Assembly (NCBI GenBank): GCA_016207645.1
Contig: JACQPH010000165.1
Coordinates: 1-37,661, forward strand
DNA: 37,661 bases
Direction: 5' to 3'
Source: Elusimicrobiota bacterium
GTDB lineage: Bacteria; Elusimicrobiota; Elusimicrobia; Elusimicrobiales; UBA9959
Positions within the stretch are counted from its first letter, which is position 1, and the number at the start of each line of letters is the position of its first letter. Below the pieces are notes generated by a model, which did not search any database, was not told the DNA's origin, and worked only from the letters and a program-made list of their open reading frames with translations. Below are positions 23,467-30,523 of this stretch, piece by piece. The translations under genes and the position numbers were made by a program.

Positions 23467-24302
23467 GGAGTTTCGGGAGCGCTTTCCCGCCTGCCCAGCA
23501 GCTTGCGGACCCGGGCATTGACCTCTTCCGTGATCCTCTCGTTCTCCCGGCGCAGCCGCTCCGCTTCGGCCTTGTCCTCCTCTTCCTTCCCGATGGCCGC
23601 CTTTACCTCTTCCGGCGAGAAACCGGCGTAGCCGCCGGCCCTTTTCTGGGCCTTGGCCAGGTAGCCGCAGTATGCGGAACCGGTTTTGGAGAGCAGCGCG
23701 GAGCAGGAAGCCTCCGACTTCGCGGAGAAAGCCGAGCAGAGGCCGCCGAGACCTTCCGGGCAGGCGCCCCCGGCGGCGGTAAGGGAAGAAACGGACCGGT
23801 AATATTGCCCGCACAGGTAATTGGGACTGCCCTCGCGCGTGATCACGGCCCGGCCGCCGCGGCTTTCCCCCGGCAGGTAGTCGCAGAAGGCCGGGTCCCC
23901 GCGGGCCAGCCCCACGCAGGAAAGGTACCTGGCCAGCAGGTCGTAGGTAGCCGCGTTATGCTCTTCGAGGAAGGAGCCGTACGCGGACAAATAGCCCCAG
24001 ACACGCCCGTGCGCCGAGAAGATCTCGTTCAGGGAACCGCCCTTGCAGGGACCCTTGTCGTAGCTCTTGTTCTTTATGGTCGGCAGGGCGCCGTAAGAGG
24101 AACGCGCCCCGGACCGGGCGGGAACGGCCGAGAACTCCTCCGGGATAGAGTACCGGGTGTCGCCGTCCGGGGCCGGGGCGCCCGGCGCCGCCGGCTGCCC
24201 GGGCGTGGAGCCGGAACTTCCGTAGGACCCGTGCCGCGATAATTTAACGGCGCCGGCGAGAGCGAGCAGCAGCGCCGCGGAGAGGATCAGCCATTTCTTC
24301 AT
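23463..24302 (-). CDS. Secreted or membrane-anchored Cys-rich protein, unknown function
   Basis: This 279-residue protein has an N-terminal hydrophobic segment (MKKWLILSAALLLALAGAV) that is a signal peptide or anchor. A Ser/Gly/Pro linker follows, then a domain with about nine Cys (KGPCKGG, LSCVG, FCDYL, YLCGQ, GGACPE, GLCSAF, ASCSAL, AYCGYL), and then a charged coiled-coil-like tail. I do not recognise the family. It lies between the HxsD-like gene and radical SAM E and overlaps the latter by four bases. That makes it a candidate substrate or partner of the radical SAM enzymes, but it has no His-x-Ser repeats. Confidence 0.7.
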   Translation of the reverse strand: MKKWLILSAALLLALAGAVKLSRHGSYGSSGSTPGQPAAPGAPAPDGDTRYSIPEEFSAVPARSGARSSYGALPTIKNKSYDKGPCKGGSLNEIFSAHGRVWGYLSAYGSFLEEHNAATYDLLARYLSCVGLARGDPAFCDYLPGESRGGRAVITREGSPNYLCGQYYRSVSSLTAAGGACPEGLGGLCSAFSAKSEASCSALLSKTGSAYCGYLAKAQKRAGGYAGFSPEEVKAAIGKEEEDKAEAERLRRENERITEEVNARVRKLLGRRESAPETP

Positions 24303-24350
24303 GGGTTGAACTGCCGTTCCGGGAGCCGGGCCGCCGGCCGGCCCGCCGGA

Positions 24351-24644
24351 CTATCCCCGCTTCGCCGCCTTTTCCCCGGCGGCGGAAAGCAGGGCTTTGG
24401 TGGCTATGAGGGAAGCTATCTTGAAATTTTTCCGGCCCAGGTCCAGACGGCACTGCTGGTTCAGGGCCTCGTTGCAGAATTCCAGGGCGGCGCCGGCGCC
24501 GGCGGCTTCCACCCTGACCCCGCCGGCGGCTTTCACGGCGCGCACGCCGCGCCCCTCGAAGACCGCGGAGGCCAGCCGCACCGCCTCTTCGCAGTAGATC
24601 TCGGAGCTCAGGAAGAGATACCCGGTTTTTTCAGCAGGCTTCAT
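24351..24644 (-). CDS. HxsD-like small protein (second copy)
   Basis: This 97-residue protein starts at ATG 24644, overlapping the HxsB-like stop by ATGA; the longer frame inside the HxsB-like gene is rejected. The pattern SSEIYCEEAVRLASAVF ... VRVEA ... EFCNEALNQQCRLDLGRKN resembles HxsD proteins of the His-Xaa-Ser peptide-maturation system (YxLEAVxxAA start, LAxEFxNELLxQ centre). It may be a peptide-recognition or partner subunit for the radical SAM enzyme. The similarity is judged by eye. Confidence 0.6.
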   Translation of the reverse strand: MKPAEKTGYLFLSSEIYCEEAVRLASAVFEGRGVRAVKAAGGVRVEAAGAGAALEFCNEALNQQCRLDLGRKNFKIASLIATKALLSAAGEKAAKRG

Positions 24645-26104
24645 TTTTGCACCCACCCTTTCAGGATCCCGGCGCTGGCCGGCTTCTTCAGCAGGCCGAA
24701 GAGCGCGTCGAACATGCCCAGGGAGAGAGCGCAGCGCCCGCTGGCCGGCATATCGCCCCACAGGGAGCCCTGGGTCTCGTAGTTGTACACGGGGCAGACC
24801 CCGCAGTAAGGCTTGTAAACGCAGCGGGAACATTGCGGCTGGGCTTCCAGGTTGGAGGCCGCGGCGCAGGCCCGCGAAGCCGGAGCCAGCATCACCTTGC
24901 GGTAGGAGTCCTTCAGCACGTTCCCGATCCTGAAGAGGTCGTCCCCCTCCCAGCCCACCATGCGGCCCTCGTCGCAGGTATAGAGATCGCCGTTATAATT
25001 GTAGGCCACCTGCCCGACGGCGGCGCCGCAGGGGCAGCGCATGTCCAGGTAGCCGGGGTCGCCGCCGTTGACGATCTTCTCCAGCATGATCACGGCGTGC
25101 CGCTCCTTTATCTTCTTTCCGGCGGCGTTCAGTTCCAGGATATAGTCCAGCGTGTTGCGGTAGAAGCGGGCGAATTCCTCCGCGGAATAGCCTATGCGCG
25201 GCCAGAGGTTCCTGGCGTAGCCTATCGGGGCCAGCGGCCGCACGAAAATATCGGCGAGGCCGCGCCTCACGTACTCGTCCACTATCTCTTTCTCGCGGCC
25301 GAGCGAATACTTCGACACGGTCAGCAGGGCGCTGGGGTTGAAGGTCTTGTACTCCGGCACCTGCTTCGCGGCGCGGGCCGCGAAATACCCGAGCCACTTC
25401 ACGGTATCGGCGTGGGAGTTCCCGCCGGTGAAAATGCGGTTCTTGTTGTGCAGGTCGGCCGGCCCGTCGAGCGAGGTGCAGACCGAGACCTCGTTCTCCA
25501 CCAGGAAGCGGGCTTTCTCTTCCGACATCAGGCTGAAATTGGAGACCAGGGCCAGCCGCACTTCCCGGTTGAGTTCCCCGCCGCGGCGGCGGGCGTATAG
25601 AGCGGTGTCCTTCAGCGTTTTCCAGTTGAGCAGCGGCTCCCCGCCCTGGAACTCTATCGTGATGCCGGGATTGGTGCTCTTGAGCGCGAAGTCCACGCAC
25701 TTGCGGGCCGTCGCGGCGCTCATGTCGGTCCTGGCGCCGGCGGCGCCGAGCGCCCCGGACTGGCAGTACAGGCATTTATGGTTGCAGCGCAGCGTCATGA
25801 CCAGGATATGCAGGCCCGGCCCGGCGCCCAGGAAAGCGTTCTTTTTCGAGCAGGCGGCGGCGTAGCTCTCGAAATCCGTCATCTCGCGCACGAAGCCCTT
25901 GGCCGCGAGTTCGCCGTAAAGAGCCTCGCCGGCGCCCAGGCGCCCCGAGGAGAAGCGCGCGAAATCCGCTTTGGAGAGCGCGGCGGAGAAGCCGGCGTCG
26001 TTGGAAAGCAGGACGGAGCCGTCCGCCATGCGGCGGAAGGTGAAATAGGGCAGGCCGGCCACGCGCGGCTTACCTGTTTTTTTTGCGGCCGTTCTTTGAG
26101 TCAT
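24641..26104 (-). CDS. hxsB: HxsB-like radical SAM/SPASM maturase
   Basis: This 487-residue protein has an N-terminal recognition-type region (about 15-85, with LLSNDAGFSAALSKADFARF), the core C107-x3-C111-x2-C114 (CNHKCLYC) with FQGGEPLL, and a C-terminal SPASM domain with CPCG, CDEGRM and CSRCVYKPYCGVCPVYNYETQG. The layout and these motifs match HxsB, the radical SAM maturase of the His-Xaa-Ser system. It is distinct from the six shorter radical SAM proteins here. It overlaps the HxsD-like gene before it by 35 bases and the one after it by four. No HxsC was recognised. Peptide modification is the expected activity; the peptide is not identified. Confidence 0.8.
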   Translation of the reverse strand: MTQRTAAKKTGKPRVAGLPYFTFRRMADGSVLLSNDAGFSAALSKADFARFSSGRLGAGEALYGELAAKGFVREMTDFESYAAACSKKNAFLGAGPGLHILVMTLRCNHKCLYCQSGALGAAGARTDMSAATARKCVDFALKSTNPGITIEFQGGEPLLNWKTLKDTALYARRRGGELNREVRLALVSNFSLMSEEKARFLVENEVSVCTSLDGPADLHNKNRIFTGGNSHADTVKWLGYFAARAAKQVPEYKTFNPSALLTVSKYSLGREKEIVDEYVRRGLADIFVRPLAPIGYARNLWPRIGYSAEEFARFYRNTLDYILELNAAGKKIKERHAVIMLEKIVNGGDPGYLDMRCPCGAAVGQVAYNYNGDLYTCDEGRMVGWEGDDLFRIGNVLKDSYRKVMLAPASRACAAASNLEAQPQCSRCVYKPYCGVCPVYNYETQGSLWGDMPASGRCALSLGMFDALFGLLKKPASAGILKGWVQK

Positions 26105-26543
26105 ACTTTTCTTCCCAGGTGCTGGTGATCCCCAGCGGGTCGGCCGAGGCGCCCTTGGCGGTCTCCGCCTTTATCTCGCCCTCTATCTGCGCTATCAGGT
26201 CGTTCAGCTCTTTTTCCTGCTGTGGGGTAAGGCCGGAATCGTCCTTTTCGGGCGGCTTAGGCCGGTAATTCAGGGCCTTGAGCAGCAGGAACTCCCGCAG
26301 TTCCCTGTTCGCCGAGGAAACACGTTCGCGCAGCTTCTCGTCCTCGAGCTCGCGGCGGAAACGCTCCGCCAGGCCCGCGGCGGCCCCGGAGCCGGGCCTG
26401 GGCGACAGGTCCACCAGCACCCTGCCGCCGGGCAGGGGTTTTATCAGGGCATAGGCCAGGCCGCCCAGCGAGTGGGCGGCGTAGCGGACGGACTCGAGAC
26501 TGTATTTTTTCAGGCTGACCCGGATGGCGATATTTTTAGACAA
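26070..26543 (-). CDS. hxsD: HxsD-like protein
   Basis: The protein has 157 residues. The opening VSLKKYSLESVRYAAHSLGG, then RVLVDLSPRPG, then LAERFRRELEDEKLRERVS and REFLLLKAL match the HxsD pattern closely. The C-terminal third is a charged extension (PPEKDDSGLTPQQEKELNDL...) beyond the usual length of about 100. It precedes and overlaps the HxsB-like gene by 35 bases, as expected for a functional pair. HxsD's role is unproven; it may help deliver the peptide to HxsB. Confidence 0.75.
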   Translation of the reverse strand: MSKNIAIRVSLKKYSLESVRYAAHSLGGLAYALIKPLPGGRVLVDLSPRPGSGAAAGLAERFRRELEDEKLRERVSSANRELREFLLLKALNYRPKPPEKDDSGLTPQQEKELNDLIAQIEGEIKAETAKGASADPLGITSTWEEKYDSKNGRKKNR

Positions 26544-26614
26544 ACGGAACTCCTTGGACTCCGGCTCCCGGCCCGGCCGCGGCGCCCTGGCGGCCGGCGG
26601 TGAGCCGCTAAAAA

Positions 26615-27352
26615 CTAGAACTTGCAGCAGACCATGGTGCCGCCCCAGTCCTCGCCGAGCACTATGTACGTACCGACGCTGCTGGTGGTCTGGGTTTTAG
26701 GCAGGAAGCCGGTAACCCTGGCCACGCCGTCGCCGTGAAACCCCACCACGTTTCTCCCGGCGGGACAGGAAACGACGCCGCCCACGCCGTAGTTGACGCG
26801 GCTGCAGACGTTCATTATATTGCCGTCCACGTAAAGGTCCCCGTTAATATGAGCGTCGCCGGCCACCTGGAGGAGCCTGTCGGGACTCATGGTTCCTATC
26901 CCGACCCTGCCGTTGGTGTTAATGAGGAGATCCGCGCTTACGCTCATATCAAGCCCTCTTCCCGCAAGCCGCAATCCCCCGTCGGCTCTGACCGCCGTAG
27001 GCCCGGCGCTGTAAGAACCCAGAACACCGTTCACCGCCCCCAGCCGCCAGGTGCCGGTTCCCGACTCGGCGTTGATGACATTGACATAGCCGTTCCTGAC
27101 GTCCAATCTCCCCGTCGGCGCGATACCGCCGGTGCCGATACCCACGTTCCCCGCGTCCCTGGCCAGCAGCGTCTGGTTGGTAGTCAGCAGGCTCACATAA
27201 CCGCCGTACGGGGCGGGGTAATAGGTGGTCAGGGTGAGGGTCTCGGAACCGATAAAGCCCGGGTGCCAGCAAAGAAAGAACAGCGCGAGCAGCGGGAGCG
27301 CTCTCTTCCCGCTGGAACCTGGACCGCTATTGAGTTCTTCCCTGGTTTCCAT
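26615..27352 (-). CDS. Exported surface protein of the LTTYYPAPYG type
   Basis: The protein has 245 residues from ATG 27352, which has GGGGGGAG just upstream. A hydrophobic segment (about 18-37) is followed by LTLTTYYPAPYGGY, then repeats of the form GNVGIGT and GRVGIGTMSPDRLLQVAGDA, as in tail-fibre or autotransporter-like beta-structured surface proteins. It ends with a Cys-containing domain (NVCSRVNYG, SCPAG, MVCCKF). I associate the TYYPAPYG block with many paralogs in Elusimicrobiota. It has its own promoter (27440-27468). Whether it belongs to the Hxs-like module downstream is open. Confidence 0.7.
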   Translation of the reverse strand: METREELNSGPGSSGKRALPLLALFFLCWHPGFIGSETLTLTTYYPAPYGGYVSLLTTNQTLLARDAGNVGIGTGGIAPTGRLDVRNGYVNVINAESGTGTWRLGAVNGVLGSYSAGPTAVRADGGLRLAGRGLDMSVSADLLINTNGRVGIGTMSPDRLLQVAGDAHINGDLYVDGNIMNVCSRVNYGVGGVVSCPAGRNVVGFHGDGVARVTGFLPKTQTTSSVGTYIVLGEDWGGTMVCCKF

Positions 27353-27363
27353 AAACTCCCCCC

Positions 27364-27400
27364 GCGGGCCGGACCCGGAAACCGGCAAAAAACGGCCCGC
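27364..27400 (-). promoter_or_regulatory. Leader hairpin of the surface-protein gene
   Basis: GCGGGCCG (27364-27371) pairs with CGGCCCGC (27393-27400), with GGACCCGG..ACCGGC pairing inside. It sits in the 5' leader directly before the ribosome-binding site. Confidence 0.4.
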
Positions 27401-27439
27401 CGCTCCCGGACTGCGCCTTGTGGATATCGTTCTCTAAAT

Positions 27440-27468
27440 AGCATAGCAGAAAAGTCCGGCTTTTTCAA
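27440..27468 (-). promoter_or_regulatory. Sigma70-like promoter of the surface-protein gene
   Basis: On the minus strand TTGAAA (27463-27468) and TATGCT (27440-27445) are 17 bases apart, giving a leader of about 80 bases. Confidence 0.55.
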
Positions 27469-27496
27469 TGCCGGGAGCGCGGGTGGAAAAGGGCGG

Positions 27497-27886
27497 TCAG
27501 AGCAGGACAACTACGAGAGCGGCCTTGAATTTATCCTTAAGGAAGGACCTGGCCTCGCCGGCTATATCGGCGAAGTCCTCCAGGTCCCCGGGGGAAGAGG
27601 AAAGAAAGGACCCGGAATTGCGGACGGCCAGCACATAGCCGCGCGCCGGGATCTCTCCCGGCAGGGAGCGGAGGCAGTCCAGCAGGGCGTCCCAATTCCT
27701 CCCGAAATAGGCGGGGAACCCGAAGGCCGCGGCCAGGGCCTCCATCAGCGCCGCCTTGTCCGGGATCCCGGCGCCGTCCACGCAGGCCGTGAAATAAGCG
27801 GGCGGAGGGAATAGCCTGGCTATTTCCTCCGCCGGAGCCGCGCCGGACCTCAGGTCCAGGAAAAGTCCTTCCTCCGCGGGCATCAA
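27497..27886 (-). CDS. Barstar-family RNase inhibitor
   Basis: The protein has 129 residues. DGAGIPDKAALMEALAAAFGF followed by PAYFGRNWDALLDCLRSL is the barstar core, including the helix that blocks the barnase active site. It overlaps the stop of the RNase gene by four bases (ATGA), so inhibitor and enzyme are made together. It protects the cytoplasm from the paired RNase at 27883-28428. Confidence 0.9.
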   Translation of the reverse strand: MMPAEEGLFLDLRSGAAPAEEIARLFPPPAYFTACVDGAGIPDKAALMEALAAAFGFPAYFGRNWDALLDCLRSLPGEIPARGYVLAVRNSGSFLSSSPGDLEDFADIAGEARSFLKDKFKAALVVVLL

Positions 27887-28428
27887 TAGACTACGGCGAG
27901 CGGTATGAAATTCCTGTAGTGGTCCGGCGTATAATAGATCTTTTCCCCGCCGCCGATTATTATCCGCTCCGAGCCGCGGGCGCTCAGGTCGGGCGCCACC
28001 TGGTAGACGGTCCCGCCTATCACCACAACGTGGGGGGCGTTGCCGGTGAGCAGGGTGTATTCGCGGTAGAAGCCGCTGGGCTGCGCGGGCAGCTTTTTTT
28101 CCTTGTTCTTGAACACCGCCCCGTCCTGGGAGTAGGGCAGGTGGGCCCCGCCGTAAATATCGGACACCAGCTTCATTATCGCCTTGATGCGGGCGGCGTC
28201 CTCGATCCTCGGGGTGAAGTCCCGGCCCGGGGCGGGAGCTGCGGCGCGGATCCCGGGCAGGGCCTCCGGGACGGCCGGAAGCTCCGCCAGGTTCCCGGCT
28301 CCGGGGCCTGAAATGAGTTCGCCGAGGGCGGCTGAAGTCAACCCGGAAGCCGGGGAGAAGGAAAAGGCGGAGAAAGAGAGGGCGAGTACGGCCGCGAGTT
28401 TCAATAACCCGCTTCTGTTTTTAAACAT
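27883..28428 (-). CDS. Secreted barnase-like ribonuclease (N1/T1 family)
   Basis: The protein has 181 residues with a signal peptide (residues 1-29, LAAVLALSFSAFSF). The C-terminal about 85 residues form the RNase domain. The general base Glu123 (FYREYT), Arg155 (SERIIIGG) and general acid His170 (YYTPDHYRNF) correspond to Glu73, Arg87 and His102 of barnase. AAAAGGA precedes the ATG. The barstar gene is coupled downstream. It could be an exported nutrient-scavenging RNase or an antibacterial toxin; the window does not decide. Confidence 0.88.
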   Translation of the reverse strand: MFKNRSGLLKLAAVLALSFSAFSFSPASGLTSAALGELISGPGAGNLAELPAVPEALPGIRAAAPAPGRDFTPRIEDAARIKAIMKLVSDIYGGAHLPYSQDGAVFKNKEKKLPAQPSGFYREYTLLTGNAPHVVVIGGTVYQVAPDLSARGSERIIIGGGEKIYYTPDHYRNFIPLAVVY

Positions 28429-28517
28429 GCTGCGTCCTTTTGACCGGCTTTTTAAAAAACTTCACGGTTATAGTTTATATATATGAGGCGGCCCTGCCGA
28501 GGGTCCAAGTGCCTATG

Positions 28518-28566
28518 CGCGCCTGGGCCAAAGGGCCCATTCAATAAATGATAAAATACAGGCGCG
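28518..28566 (+). repeat. Inverted repeat with inner hairpin upstream of radical SAM G
   Basis: CGCGCCTG (28518-28525) pairs with CAGGCGCG (28559-28566). Inside, GGGCC and GGCCC form a second small stem. It precedes the micro-hairpin series at 28577-28655. GATAAAAT near 28550 could be a -10 element. Confidence 0.5.
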
Positions 28567-28576
28567 GCCGTTTGAC

Positions 28577-28655
28577 GGGCATAGCCCCCGGCCGTCTGAT
28601 GAGCATAGCTCTTGATACGGCATGACCATAGGTCTAATACGGCACCTGCATAGCA
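28577..28655 (+). repeat. Four tandem micro-palindromes with an invariant ATA centre
   Basis: GGGC-ATA-GCCC (28577-28587), GAGC-ATA-GCTC (28601-28611), GACC-ATA-GGTC (28624-28634) and TGC-ATA-GCA (28647-28655) recur every 22-24 bases, ending right at the start codon of radical SAM G. Stem bases change in complementary pairs while the centre stays ATA. The linkers are also related (GGCCGTYTGAY; ATACGGCAY). Confidence 0.75.
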
Positions 28656-29576
28656 ATGAAAAAGGGAGTCAAAAAAACCGGGTGGATAAGCGAGCAGCTC
28701 TGCGTGCAGATGGCCCGCACCTGCAATCTTTACTGCGTCTACTGCCAGAACCCGCCGGCCGGAGCGCGCTGCTCGAAAGAGAAGACCGCGGCGCTCGTCG
28801 GGAAAAAGGGCGTCAGGGCGGTAAGCCTGGAAGGGGGCGGCGAGCCGACGGCGGGCGGGGATTTCTTCGACTGGATAAGGGCGCTCAAGGCCGCCGGGGT
28901 GGAGAATTTCATGCTCTCCACCAACGCCGTGGCCCTCTCCGACCCGGCTTTCTGCCGGAGAGCGGAAAAAGCCGTGGACTACTTCACGGTGAACTTCCCC
29001 TCCCATGACCCGGAAATATACCGGAAGGCCACCCGCAGCGTGAAGTACGGCCTGGCGGTAAAGGGACTGGAGAACCTGAAAGCCGCCGGCGCCGAAAACA
29101 GGCTCCGCCTCTTCCACATAATTTTCAGGGACAATTACCGCCTGCTCCCGGCCTTCGCAGGCTGGGTCATAAAGAAGTTCCCCGGCCTGGCCTTCGTCAA
29201 TTTCACCTTCGTGCGCAACGCCGGGCGGGTAGGGGACAGCGCGGCCATAGTCCCCCGTTACTCCGAGGTCGAGCCGTTCCTGAAAGTGGCGCTCGCCGGG
29301 CTCAAGCTCAAAAAGATCAAAGCGGTGGTACAGAACATCCCCCTTTGCCGCCTTAAGAATTTCGAGGGTTTCTCATTCGAGTTCCAGCGCTGGCGCAGGG
29401 GGGACAAGGTGCTGGAGGCGGGCATAGCGGGTAAAGCGAAGAACCCGGCCTGCGGCCGCTGCGGGCTGGAGCCGGCCTGCTGCGGCGCCAGGGCGGATTA
29501 CCTGAAGATACACGGGAACGGAGAGCTGCTCCCCTCGGACCTGGACCCCGGGAGCCTCGAGGCGGAGGCGTTCTGA
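28656..29576 (+). CDS. Radical SAM protein G
   Basis: The protein has 306 residues. C23-x3-C27-x2-C30 (CNLYCVYC) is the SAM-cluster motif, and EGGGEPTAGG is the GGEP-like motif. IPLCRLKNF and CGRCGLEPACCG form the auxiliary signature shared with five proteins on the other strand, so it is a family member although encoded divergently. It overlaps the next gene by one base (TGATG). The four micro-palindromes before its ATG leave no ordinary ribosome-binding site, so translation may depend on that structure. Substrate unknown. Confidence 0.85.
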   Translation: MKKGVKKTGWISEQLCVQMARTCNLYCVYCQNPPAGARCSKEKTAALVGKKGVRAVSLEGGGEPTAGGDFFDWIRALKAAGVENFMLSTNAVALSDPAFCRRAEKAVDYFTVNFPSHDPEIYRKATRSVKYGLAVKGLENLKAAGAENRLRLFHIIFRDNYRLLPAFAGWVIKKFPGLAFVNFTFVRNAGRVGDSAAIVPRYSEVEPFLKVALAGLKLKKIKAVVQNIPLCRLKNFEGFSFEFQRWRRGDKVLEAGIAGKAKNPACGRCGLEPACCGARADYLKIHGNGELLPSDLDPGSLEAEAF

Positions 29577-30523
29577 TGAAAATAGTTTCCTGTTTTTCCG
29601 ACCTGAAAGAGCTGGAGCCGCTGGCCGGAGCCGGCGCCGACGAGTTCTATACGGCTATAGCGGCGCTGCCGGCCTTCAGCGTCGGTTTCCTGCCGGGCCG
29701 CGACCTGGCGCCGGCCATAAAGACCGCCCACGCGCTCGGGAAGAAAATAGCCCTGGCCGTCAACGCCATACATTTCCCCGCCACCCTCAAGCAGCTGGCC
29801 GCGGCGGAGAAGCGGATACGGGGCCTCGACAGGCTGGGCATGGACGCCTTTATCTTCTCCAACCCCTACCTCCTCGGCCTGTTCTCGGGACGCCGGAAGC
29901 TCCCCGGGGCGAAGCTCCACCTCAGCTCGGTGCAGCCGGTCTTCAACAGCCTCAGCGCCGCTTTCTTCTCGCGCTTCGGCGTCTCGCGCCTCATCCTGCC
30001 GAACCAGCTCTCGCCTTACGAAGCGCGGAAGATCCTCGCCTTCTGCCGCGCCCGCGGCATCGAGACCGAGATCTTCGATTACCGCTTTTTCGGCTGCGCC
30101 TATATCAACGGCCGCTGCCAGCTGCACCGGCCCGACCATTACACGCTGAAGTCGGCCATACTGGAAGGCTCGCTCTGCCGGATAAACGCGCCGGCGGGCG
30201 GGCTGGTGAAGCTCAGGACCCTGGACCTGCCGGCCCGGGCGCGGGAGCTGCCGCGCCTGGTCAAGCGGCTCGAGGCCAGGTTCACCTGCGGCGGCTCCCC
30301 CAGGCTCTCCAACGCCGCGGCTTTCTTCGATTTCTTCTCTTCCGGCGTGCGGTACCTGAAATACGGCACCCGCCACGACCCGTCCGGGGTCAAGGTCAAA
30401 AAGGTGGCCGAGCTGCGGCGCATGCTGGACCTGGCGGAGAAACTCTCCGCCGAACTGCCGCGCGCCGAAGCCCGGCGGGCCTTCGTGGCGGAACTCTCCG
30501 GCTGGAACGGGGGCGGCTTCTGA
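29576..30523 (+). CDS. U32 peptidase-family protein, UbiU-like
   Basis: The protein has 315 residues. The TIM-barrel pattern of the U32 family is visible (GADEFYTAI, LAVNAI, DAFIFSNPYL, LHLSSVQPVFN, RLILPNQLS). Four Cys in the UbiU arrangement (GCAYINGRC with six residues between, then GSLC, then FTCGG) could bind a [4Fe-4S] cluster. UbiU/UbiV pairs carry out oxygen-independent hydroxylation in quinone synthesis. No other quinone gene is here, so a different substrate is likely. It is start/stop overlapped with radical SAM G and the next gene. Confidence 0.8.
   Translation: MKIVSCFSDLKELEPLAGAGADEFYTAIAALPAFSVGFLPGRDLAPAIKTAHALGKKIALAVNAIHFPATLKQLAAAEKRIRGLDRLGMDAFIFSNPYLLGLFSGRRKLPGAKLHLSSVQPVFNSLSAAFFSRFGVSRLILPNQLSPYEARKILAFCRARGIETEIFDYRFFGCAYINGRCQLHRPDHYTLKSAILEGSLCRINAPAGGLVKLRTLDLPARARELPRLVKRLEARFTCGGSPRLSNAAAFFDFFSSGVRYLKYGTRHDPSGVKVKKVAELRRMLDLAEKLSAELPRAEARRAFVAELSGWNGGGF

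Noticed and set aside
23467-23814. N-terminal extension of radical SAM E
   Set aside because: The extension overlaps the preceding gene in another frame and has Arg/Gly-rich shadow composition; GTG 23466 gives the family-typical start.
23463-24302. HxsA-type substrate with His-x-Ser repeats
   Set aside because: Only an isolated HGS near residue 24; no repeat. Kept only as a candidate substrate by position.
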